Assembly (NCBI GenBank): GCA_024742875.1
Contig: JANSXP010000053.1
Coordinates: forward strand, 1-53,600
Origin: Planctomycetaceae bacterium
GTDB taxonomy: Bacteria; Planctomycetota; Planctomycetia; Planctomycetales; Planctomycetaceae
Length of the DNA stretch: 53,600 bases
Direction of reading: 5' to 3'
Part shown: positions 26,699-33,188 of the stretch, piece by piece
Numbering within the stretch: position 1 is the stretch's first letter
How the letters are laid out: every line of letters starts with the position of its first letter
Notes under the pieces: generated by a model
What the model was told of the DNA's origin: nothing
Seen by the model: the letters and a program-made list of their open reading frames with translations, nothing else
The model's database searches: none
Made by a program: the position numbers and the translations under genes

Positions 26699-26731
26699 GA
26701 GCCCTGTCGATAATTCCGACAGGGCTCTTTT
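26699..26731 (+). terminator. intrinsic terminator after the LysM gene
   Basis: An 11-pair perfect stem (GAGCCCTGTCG with CGACAGGGCTC, loop ATAATTC) is followed at once by TTTT. It lies 35 bases after the LysM stop and 18 bases before the FtsL-like gene, so it would separate rsmH-LysM transcription from the two division genes. Confidence 0.8.
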
Positions 26732-26749
26732 GCTGCGCGGAGACGGACC

Positions 26750-27022
26750 GTGTTTTTTCGATTTGCCTGCGGGCTCATTCTGGTCGTGCTGGTCTCAATG
26801 CTGGGCATTGCGCTGGAAAAACAGACGCTGGAAATGAACCGTGCTGTCAGTCGTCAGTATTTCCAGATCGATCTGCTGCTCGAACTTCACGCGCGACTGA
26901 GGCTGAGCATCCAGCAGAAAACGGCCCCCGCCCTGCTGGCCGATGCGCCTCTGACCGACCAGACGTCAACCGCACAGCGGTTCCGTCGCGTCCCTTCCCC
27001 CTGTCGCTCCGACCGCCCCTGA
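26750..27022 (+). CDS. ftsL: FtsL-like small division protein
   Basis: A 90-residue protein with one N-terminal membrane helix (MFFRFACGLILVVLVSMLGI). A short heptad-like segment follows (ALEKQTLEMNRAVSRQYFQI, DLLLELHARLRLSIQQKT), the layout of FtsL, a bitopic protein that helps assemble the septal wall synthase. Sequence conservation of FtsL is very low everywhere, so the call rests on size, topology and position directly before ftsI. The start codon is GTG at 26750, 18 bases after the terminator. Its C-terminal 20 residues look non-conserved. Confidence 0.6.
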   Translation: MFFRFACGLILVVLVSMLGIALEKQTLEMNRAVSRQYFQIDLLLELHARLRLSIQQKTAPALLADAPLTDQTSTAQRFRRVPSPCRSDRP

Positions 27023-27106
27023 CCAGCCCTCCAGCGTTCGGCGTGAGACACTGCCTTTGATGCGCTGGCAACTGCCCCCGCGTCAGCTGCCATGACGGTT
27101 TGAGCG

Positions 27107-28903
27107 ATGGACTCCAAAGACAAGCCACTGACAGGAAATACCAACCCGTACTGGCTGCGATCACGGCTGGTCTCGGCAGTTGTGATGCTGGGCTGGATGC
27201 TGATGATCGCCCGGCTGATCCACCTGCAGGGCTCGCAGCATCAGTTGCTCAACACAAAAGTGGCCCGACAAAGTACATTCTCGGAGACGGTCCCCGCGCG
27301 ACCTGGCGAGATTCTGGATCGTAACGGACACGTTCTGGCGATGACCGTCACTCGTGACAGCCTGTATGCGGTCCCCTCTGAAATTGAAGATCCGCGGGCG
27401 TTCGTCTGGGCAATCTCTGATGCTCTGGATGTCAACGTCGACCTGCTGTTTCGCCGGATTACCGACTCCCCGGACAAACATTTCATCTGGGTCAAGCGGC
27501 GTTTGGAGGAAGAAGAAGTCGATCGAGTTCGCAGTCTGCAGTTGCCCAAACGCGCCTGGGGCTTTCGCCGGGAATACCTGCGGCAGTACCCACAGGGCCA
27601 GTACGCCGCGCACGTGCTGGGCATGAGAGACATCGACAACATCGGGCACGGCGGACTGGAGCAGAGTCTGGACCAGGACATTCGTGGGCGGGACGGACGG
27701 CGGACCATGTCGCGTGATGCTCGGGGGCTGGTGGTGGAAGTCGCCATGGAACGCTCGATCGCCCCCCGACACGGGCGCACGGTGATCACCACGCTGGATG
27801 TGCTCACACAGATTCGGGTGGAGCGTGAACTGTCGGAACTCATGCAGCGCTGGAACCCGCTCGGGGCGTGTGTGGTCGTGATGGAGCCACACTCCGGCGA
27901 GGTCCTCGCCATGGCGTCCGCCCCCACCTTCAATCCCAACAGGCCGGGCAGTGTGCCGGAAGATGCGTGGAAAAACCTCGCGGTGTCAGCCGTGTTTGAG
28001 CCAGGCTCGACATTTAAACCCTTCATCGTGGGCTGGGCGATGCAGCATGATGTGCTGCAGTTTGATGAACGGATCAAATGCTTCAATGGCGCCTACCGCA
28101 TGGGCCGCCGCATTCTGCACGACCATCACGCCTATTCGGAGCTGAGCGTGGAAGACGTGCTGGTCAAATCCAGCAACATCGGGATGGCTCGTATCGGCGA
28201 ACGACTGGGACTGGAAGGACTGCATCAGGCAACAGCCACCTTCGGTTTTGGACGTCGCACGGGCATCGAACTGCCAGGCGAAATCGACGGTCTGGTACGT
28301 CGACGGGACCTGTGGGACGAATACTCCATTGGCTCCATCCCCATGGGCCAGGAGATCGCCGTCACGCCTTTGCAGCTGATCACCGCACATGCCGCGCTGG
28401 CCAATGGCGGGCGGCTTGTGCGACCGCGACTGTTGATGGGCACTGGCGAAGACAGCACACCGACCCCGCTGAACCACATCGAAACAGTGGACGCAACTCC
28501 CGCAATTGAAACCAGCATCCTCCGCCCGGACATCGCCCAGTGGCTGGTCGCCGGTCCCATGAAGAATGTGGTCGAACGCGGCACCGCCAAATCGGCCCGC
28601 ACACCGGGTATCAGTATGTTTGGCAAAACGGGAACCGCCCAGAAACCTGATCCCGAGACGGGCGGCTACTCCCACTCCCGTCATGTCTGTTCGTTCATCT
28701 GCGGGGCGCCTGCGGAGAATCCTCAGGTGCTTGTCCTTGTGATGGTGGATGAGCCCCGGGCTCCGGGCGCGCACTACGGTGGCAGCGTGGCGGCCCCCAC
28801 AGGAGCGAAAGTACTGCAGTACGCGCTGCAGCGAATTCTTCACCTGTCTCATCGGCTGACCATTCGACCGGAACACGACCTGCCGCCCACGCGGGTGCGG
28901 TAA
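27107..28903 (+). CDS. ftsI: division-type penicillin-binding protein (transpeptidase)
   Basis: A 598-residue class B penicillin-binding protein. It has one N-terminal membrane helix (residues about 20-37), a dimerisation-domain start at PARPGEILDRNGHVLAMT, and a complete transpeptidase domain: Ser301-T-F-Lys304 (SxxK), Ser355-S-N357 (SxN) and Lys507-T-G (KTG in MFGKTGTAQKP). These residues make it competent to cross-link peptidoglycan stem peptides outside the membrane. It lacks a PASTA tail. It follows the FtsL-like gene by 84 bases, as in dcw clusters. Its stop is 5 bases from the stop of the convergent bioF. The absence of neighbouring murE, murF, mraY, ftsW and ftsZ is notable, although they could lie elsewhere in the genome. 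Confidence 0.92.
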   Translation: MDSKDKPLTGNTNPYWLRSRLVSAVVMLGWMLMIARLIHLQGSQHQLLNTKVARQSTFSETVPARPGEILDRNGHVLAMTVTRDSLYAVPSEIEDPRAFVWAISDALDVNVDLLFRRITDSPDKHFIWVKRRLEEEEVDRVRSLQLPKRAWGFRREYLRQYPQGQYAAHVLGMRDIDNIGHGGLEQSLDQDIRGRDGRRTMSRDARGLVVEVAMERSIAPRHGRTVITTLDVLTQIRVERELSELMQRWNPLGACVVVMEPHSGEVLAMASAPTFNPNRPGSVPEDAWKNLAVSAVFEPGSTFKPFIVGWAMQHDVLQFDERIKCFNGAYRMGRRILHDHHAYSELSVEDVLVKSSNIGMARIGERLGLEGLHQATATFGFGRRTGIELPGEIDGLVRRRDLWDEYSIGSIPMGQEIAVTPLQLITAHAALANGGRLVRPRLLMGTGEDSTPTPLNHIETVDATPAIETSILRPDIAQWLVAGPMKNVVERGTAKSARTPGISMFGKTGTAQKPDPETGGYSHSRHVCSFICGAPAENPQVLVLVMVDEPRAPGAHYGGSVAAPTGAKVLQYALQRILHLSHRLTIRPEHDLPPTRVR

Positions 28904-28908
28904 CGGAC

Positions 28909-30087
28909 TTAGCCGGTAGTCTCCAGCAGTTCGTGCACCGCACCAAGCACGCTTCGAATCTGCTGTTCGCTGTGGGCGACGCAGAGCGAAAGCCGCAGTC
29001 GCGACGTGCCCTGTGGCACCGTGGGCGGTCGAATGGCGGGAACCAGGAAGCCTCGCTCCAGCAGCCCGCGGGAGACGGTGACGGCCGTTTCGGGGCGGCC
29101 GGTCAGTATCGGAACGATCGGAGCGAGGCCGCTGGAGATCGTCTGCAGGCCCAGTTCGGCTGCCACACGGTGGGCCAGTTCCGTTGCCGCCGCCAGCGTA
29201 TCCCGCAGCTGCGGCTCGGCGCTGATCAGAGCCAGTGACTGCACCATCGCCTGGCACACAGACGGAGGCAGCGCGGTGGAAAAAAACTGCGTGCGGGCGC
29301 GATTGCGGATCCAGTCAATAGTGGCCGCATCGCCCACCACAAATCCGCCCAGCCCTGCCATCGCCTTACTCATGGTGCCGATGCGAACCAGCACGCGTTG
29401 TTCCGTGGCGGTTAATTCGGTGGAACCGCGCCCCTGCTGCCCCAGCACGCCGGTTGCGTGGGCTTCGTCGACAACCACACTGGCGGCGTAACGATCGGCC
29501 AGATCACACAGCGCCGACAGATCAGCGACGGTACCGTCCATGCTGAATACACCGTCGGTCACAATAAACGTCTGTTCAAACGCTGCGCGTCGTCGCTGCA
29601 GTGTCTTCTCCAGCGAATCCAGACGATCACGCCGAAACACGAGAAACTGCCCCCGTGAGCCGCGACAGGCATCGACAATGCTGGCGTGGTTGTCTCGATC
29701 ACACAGTACGGCGTCTGTGTCTTCGATGAGCGTTTGCAGAACACCGAGGTTGGCCGCATAGCCAGTCGGAAACACGAGGGCGGCTTCCGTGTTTTCAAAC
29801 TGAGCCAGCGCGGATTCCAGAGCATCCAGCTCCGGCGTGCGACCAATCACAGCCGAACTCGCTGTGGCGCCAAATGGCGTCGCCTCCGCCGACGCCGAGT
29901 CGGCCGCCGAGACGGCACGGAGCCGATGAGCCAGGCTCAGGTAATCGTTTCCACCAAAATTGACCAGCTCCCGTCCATCGGTGCGACAAAGCCCGCCGGG
30001 CAGAGGCTGAACGACGCGACGTTCACGATACAGGCCATCGGCCTGCAGTTGCTGCAGACGAGCCGCAATGCGACGACGAACACTCAT
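28909..30087 (-). CDS. bioF: 8-amino-7-oxononanoate synthase-like aminotransferase family enzyme
   Basis: A 392-residue PLP enzyme of the alpha-oxoamine synthase group. Visible family features are NFGGNDYLSLAH near the N-terminus, TPELDALESALAQF, the DEAH cofactor contact (VVVDEAHATGVLGQQGRG) and the PLP lysine at about 241 in IGTMSKAMAGLGGFV. BioF makes 8-amino-7-oxononanoate from pimeloyl-ACP/CoA and alanine in biotin synthesis. The closest alternative is glycine C-acetyltransferase (Kbl). Length and the SKAMAGLGGF segment favour BioF, but no other biotin gene is in the window. Its start overlaps the upstream phosphoesterase-like gene by four bases (ATGA), which indicates translational coupling. 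Confidence 0.82.
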   Translation of the reverse strand: MSVRRRIAARLQQLQADGLYRERRVVQPLPGGLCRTDGRELVNFGGNDYLSLAHRLRAVSAADSASAEATPFGATASSAVIGRTPELDALESALAQFENTEAALVFPTGYAANLGVLQTLIEDTDAVLCDRDNHASIVDACRGSRGQFLVFRRDRLDSLEKTLQRRRAAFEQTFIVTDGVFSMDGTVADLSALCDLADRYAASVVVDEAHATGVLGQQGRGSTELTATEQRVLVRIGTMSKAMAGLGGFVVGDAATIDWIRNRARTQFFSTALPPSVCQAMVQSLALISAEPQLRDTLAAATELAHRVAAELGLQTISSGLAPIVPILTGRPETAVTVSRGLLERGFLVPAIRPPTVPQGTSRLRLSLCVAHSEQQIRSVLGAVHELLETTG

Positions 30088-30458
30088 GATTCAAACCGCC
30101 ACTGCAGGCCATCTCCGCCCGCACGACAGACGGCCCTTCGTCCCAGCCAGCACTCTGCCAGCTCAATCTGTGATTCGCGCGGCTCCTGCGAAGAAAGGAG
30201 GGCCATGTCGCCGGCAGCACAGTAGCGGGCGGTCAGCAGCCGTGAGACAGCGCCGCGACCGCCGCTGACAGGCCCTTCATAGTCCAGATAGATGCGCCGG
30301 TGATCCGGCAGACGTTCAGCGGCAATCCACTCGTCGCTGCAGGGGCGTTGTTTCAGCCGCCAGGTGGTCAGCGTTTGGCCGTTGTCCAGCAGCAAATCCC
30401 AGTGCAGAAACGGGTGATCGTGCTCCAGAATTGTGAATCGCTGCCAGCCCGAAGGCAT
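30084..30458 (-). CDS. stand-alone LigD-type 3'-phosphoesterase domain protein
   Basis: A 124-residue protein. The N-terminal motif FTILEHDHPFLHWDLLLDNG and the later IYLDYEGPVSGGRG stretch match the 3'-phosphoesterase domain found at the front of LigD repair ligases, where His residues bind the metal that trims 3' ends. Here it stands alone without ligase or polymerase domains, as seen in various bacteria. It is probably cytoplasmic and may act in DNA end processing or another phosphate hydrolysis. It precedes and overlaps bioF by four bases, a puzzling partner for a repair enzyme. The start ATG 30458 is the only reasonable one. Confidence 0.75.
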   Translation of the reverse strand: MPSGWQRFTILEHDHPFLHWDLLLDNGQTLTTWRLKQRPCSDEWIAAERLPDHRRIYLDYEGPVSGGRGAVSRLLTARYCAAGDMALLSSQEPRESQIELAECWLGRRAVCRAGGDGLQWRFES

Positions 30459-30472
30459 TCCGTCATTCCCAA

Positions 30473-31822
30473 CTAGACCAACTCGGCGATTGGCTGCCGT
30501 TTGTCGATCAGATATTGCGGTCGTCCGGTGGGATCATCCACCGTGGTCGTCATCGGATCAAGCCCGAGATTGTGGTAGGTGGTGGCGATAATTTCCTGCA
30601 CGTGGACAGGACGCCGGGCCGCCCGTTCGCCCAGTCGGTTGGTCGCACCAATGGCCTGGCCGGTCCGCATACCACCGCCGGCCATCAAAGCGCAGGAAAC
30701 CTGAGGCCAGTGATCGCGCCCCGCTTTCGCATTAACGCGTGGCGTGCGTCCAAATTCCCCCCACACCAGCACGGTGACATCATCCAGCATGCCCCTCTGC
30801 TCCAGATCTTCCACCAGAGCGCTGACTGCCTGATCCAGCTTTCCGCCGTGATCACGCACAAGGCCAAAGTTGTCGCCATGGCTGTCCCAGCGTCCGAAGG
30901 ACAGGGTCACAGAACGCACGCCGGCCTCAACCAAACGCCGGGCGATCAGCACGTGCTCGTTGCAGGTGGGCGCGCCGTCATACTGAAACTTATACGGTTT
31001 ACCATCGCCGTAGCGGGCGCGCACTTCATCCGGCTCTTTCGAGATATCCAGCGCGTCAGCCAGCCCACTGGACGTAAGCACGCCGAACGCCGCCTGCGTG
31101 AACGCGTCCATGCCGTCCATCATGCCTGACGCGTCCGCAGATCGCTTCATGCCATCCAGACTGCTCAGCAGCTGACGGCGATCACCCAGACGATCCAGCG
31201 AGACGCCATTGAGAACCAGATTGTCCATACCGCTGCCGTTGGGGCGAAACGCCTGGCAGGCAGCGCCCAGGAAACCAGGGTCTCCCGGTTCTGACCAGGG
31301 TGTGTGTCGCGTCTTTTCTGCCAGAGCCACCGACGCCGGAATGCCCGGATCCGTTGGTCCTTCCAGTTTGGCCAGCACACTGCCGATGCTGGGGCGACCG
31401 CCGATCGAACTCAGATCGCGACGGTCCCAGCCACTAAAGCACTGAAAAGCGTCGTGCGCTCCTGAGCACCCCACGACAGAACGAATGGCGACAAACCTGT
31501 CCATCATTGCTGCAATGCGAGGAAAGCACTCCCCGATCTGCACATCGGGGACCGCAGTGCTGATGGGACTGAACTCGCCACGAATTTCCACTGGCGCTTC
31601 GGTTTTGATTTCCCACATATCCTGATGCGGCGGACCGCCACCCAGAAAGATATTGATCACGGACTTGTGACGATTGCGGCGCGGCGAGCCATCTTCGGCA
31701 CGCAGCAGGTCTGCGAGACCAAAGCCTCCCACGGCACCGGTGGCCAGTCCGCCAATCTTCAGAAAACTGCGTCGGGCAATGCCATCGCAGTAACGTGTCT
31801 TTTGTCCATGAATGGTCAGCAT
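30473..31822 (-). CDS. DUF1501 protein with twin-arginine signal
   Basis: A DUF1501 (sulfatase-like fold) protein of 449 residues. The N-terminal twin-arginine signal is ARRSFLKIGGLATGAVGGFG, so it is exported folded. Recognisable blocks are INIFLGGGPPHQDMWEIK, the central GVRSVTLSFGRWDSHGDNFG with LDQAVSALVEDLEQRGMLDD, and the late motif VTVLVWGEFGRTPRVN followed by GRDHWPQ. The family is abundant in planctomycetes, usually linked with cytochrome/DUF1549/DUF1553 proteins, and its biochemical role is not established. ATG 31822 (MLTIHGQKTRYCDGI) is chosen because the extra 34 residues upstream have no export character. It stands alone. A TTCGTC-N4-GACGAA repeat lies about 145 bases upstream. 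Confidence 0.85.
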   Translation of the reverse strand: MLTIHGQKTRYCDGIARRSFLKIGGLATGAVGGFGLADLLRAEDGSPRRNRHKSVINIFLGGGPPHQDMWEIKTEAPVEIRGEFSPISTAVPDVQIGECFPRIAAMMDRFVAIRSVVGCSGAHDAFQCFSGWDRRDLSSIGGRPSIGSVLAKLEGPTDPGIPASVALAEKTRHTPWSEPGDPGFLGAACQAFRPNGSGMDNLVLNGVSLDRLGDRRQLLSSLDGMKRSADASGMMDGMDAFTQAAFGVLTSSGLADALDISKEPDEVRARYGDGKPYKFQYDGAPTCNEHVLIARRLVEAGVRSVTLSFGRWDSHGDNFGLVRDHGGKLDQAVSALVEDLEQRGMLDDVTVLVWGEFGRTPRVNAKAGRDHWPQVSCALMAGGGMRTGQAIGATNRLGERAARRPVHVQEIIATTYHNLGLDPMTTTVDDPTGRPQYLIDKRQPIAELV

Positions 31823-31967
31823 CAGAAACCTCAGGTGGGATGGTGGTGAGGAGGGAGGATGGGTCGCGAAGATCGATGCGATGGCACGCAGGAAGCGGCA
31901 TTCGGGCATTTTGAAAGCGACCAACAGTTCACATCGTCATGCAGACTCCGGCGTGTATGGCCATTCG

Positions 31968-31983
31968 TTCGTCCAGAGACGAA
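31968..31983 (-). promoter_or_regulatory. TTCGTC-N4-GACGAA palindrome
   Basis: A six-base inverted repeat with CAGA in the centre, followed by A-rich sequence. It shares the 14-base string TTCGTTCGTCCAGA with the site at 4167-4180. Confidence 0.45.
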
Positions 31984-32041
31984 AAAATCGAACACCAAAG
32001 GGTAATTCACTGTGTGTAACCCGTCAAGAAGTTCCACCGCC

Positions 32042-32086
32042 GGGCGGCCGCCGCCACAGAAACATGGCCGCCCAGGCCGTTTTTTT
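32042..32086 (+). terminator. terminator-like hairpin in the leader of the EF-hand gene
   Basis: GGGCGGCC pairs with GGCCGCCC across a 16-base loop, and seven T follow shortly after (32080-32086), preceded by a second GGCC that allows an alternative fold. No plus-strand gene ends here, so it would act on a leader transcript or on a small RNA. Confidence 0.45.
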
Positions 32087-32166
32087 CGCGGTCTCCGACG
32101 CGATTGACGGCTGCGAAGCCCTTCCGGCGTGGCGTCAAAAGCCAACTTCGTCCGTTTTTGTAGTAG

Positions 32167-32187
32167 CGCCGCTGCTGCGGCGTCGTT
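32167..32187 (+). terminator. second terminator-like hairpin in the same leader
   Basis: CGCCGC-TGCT-GCGGCG, six pairs, followed by TCGTTTTC. It is weaker than the first but has the same shape and direction. Confidence 0.35.
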
Positions 32188-32245
32188 TTCTTTCTCAGCA
32201 CGGACAGTAAGCGGCAGTTTTGCCCCGCCTGCTCGCAACAGGTTG

Positions 32246-32266
32246 CCAGGTTCCGGAGGAACCTGG
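32246..32266 (+). promoter_or_regulatory. perfect 9-bp inverted repeat 60 bases before the EF-hand gene
   Basis: CCAGGTTCC, loop GGA, GGAACCTGG. It is placed between the terminator-like hairpins and the ATG at 32327, where it could be an operator or part of a leader fold. Confidence 0.5.
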
Positions 32267-32326
32267 AGCCTTCGCACCCTGCTGTCACCTTTCTCTTCAC
32301 GCTGCCATTCGCACCGGAACAGTCTT

Positions 32327-33100
32327 ATGAAACCAATCGTCTCGCTTCTCTCGCTCTCTGCCCTAATGACGGCCTCGATCATCGCCCAGCCGCCTGGTGG
32401 AGGAGGCCCCATCAGCGGAGCCCCTCAACCCCAGCAGCGCGGCGTTCCCGGTGGTGGAGGTCGGTTTGGCGGACCGGGACAGGGCAGCCCCGGACAGGGC
32501 GGACCGGGCATGGGAGAACAGCATGGAGGCGGAAACTCCGTGATCACGGCGATCGACGCGAACGGAGATCACGAAATCTCGACTCAGGAAATGGCGGCGG
32601 CGGCAGCGGCTTTGAAGAAACTCGACACCAACGGTGATGGCAAGCTGACGTCCGACGAAATTCATGGCAGCGCACGTGGTCGTCAGGGACGCGGACAGGG
32701 CGGGCCCGGTGGCGGCGGACCTGGATTCGGTGGCCCCGGACAGGGACGCGGTCAGGGTGGGCCCGGTGGCGGCGGACCTGGATTCGGTGGTCCCGGACAG
32801 GGACGCGGTCAGGGTGGGCCCGGTGGCGGCGGACCTGGGCCGGGCGGACCACAGGGTCCTCCCACGGCCGAGGGGTTCATGGAACACGCCATGACGTTTG
32901 ACGCCAACAAAGATGGCATGCTGAGTCAGGCGGAACTGAAGAAAATGGCGGCGGCCGTGATTGAAGAAATGAGCCGACGCGGTGGTCCTGGCGGTCACGG
33001 TGGACCGGGACAGGCGGGGCCCGGTCAGGGTGGGCCCGGACGTGGGCAGCAGCGCGGTGGTAACACGGGCAACCGACAGCGGCCGGACTTCGACCAGTAG
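32327..33100 (+). CDS. secreted EF-hand protein with Gly/Pro/Gln-rich repeats
   Basis: A 257-residue protein with a signal peptide (MKPIVSLLSLSALMTASIIA then QPP). Three EF-hand calcium loops are visible: DANGDHEISTQE, DTNGDGKLTSDE and DANKDGMLSQAE, each followed by a short helix. Between the second and third lies a low-complexity segment of GRGQGGPGGGGPGFGGPGQ repeats (19 residues each), and similar glycine-rich runs flank both ends. It is probably an exported calcium-responsive or structural protein; such EF-hand/Gly-rich proteins are common in planctomycetes and their role is unknown. The open frame reaches back to 32129, but only the ATG at 32327 yields a signal peptide. A strong terminator follows. 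Confidence 0.82.
   Translation: MKPIVSLLSLSALMTASIIAQPPGGGGPISGAPQPQQRGVPGGGGRFGGPGQGSPGQGGPGMGEQHGGGNSVITAIDANGDHEISTQEMAAAAAALKKLDTNGDGKLTSDEIHGSARGRQGRGQGGPGGGGPGFGGPGQGRGQGGPGGGGPGFGGPGQGRGQGGPGGGGPGPGGPQGPPTAEGFMEHAMTFDANKDGMLSQAELKKMAAAVIEEMSRRGGPGGHGGPGQAGPGQGGPGRGQQRGGNTGNRQRPDFDQ
32687..32857 (+). repeat. three 57-bp tandem units in the EF-hand gene
   Basis: Units begin at 32687, 32744 and 32801 and encode GRGQGGPGGGGPGFGGPGQ. The first two are nearly identical and the third diverges after about 40 bases. The near-identity indicates recent duplication. Confidence 0.8.
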
Positions 33101-33126
33101 TCCCTTTCACTCACCGACGAAAGATG

Positions 33127-33154
33127 GCGACCCGGCTTCTGCCGGGTCGCTGTT
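33127..33154 (+). terminator. intrinsic terminator after the EF-hand gene
   Basis: GCGACCCGGC, loop TTCT, GCCGGGTCGC: ten perfect pairs, followed by TGTTTG. It lies 27 bases after the stop and between two convergent genes, so it may serve both directions. Confidence 0.75.
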
Positions 33155-33188
33155 TGCGCAGACCCCGAGATCCGGGTCGCGTTCCGGA

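Larger units (their letters stand above)
31823..32326. promoter_or_regulatory. 504-base divergent intergenic region rich in hairpins
   Basis: Between the DUF1501 gene (minus) and the EF-hand gene (plus). It holds the TTCGTC palindrome (31968-31983), a GC-rich hairpin followed by T7 (32042-32086), a second hairpin followed by a T-rich stretch (32167-32187), and a third hairpin close to the EF-hand start (32246-32266). Several short ORFs cross it but none looks like protein. It may encode a structured leader or a small RNA. Confidence 0.5.
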
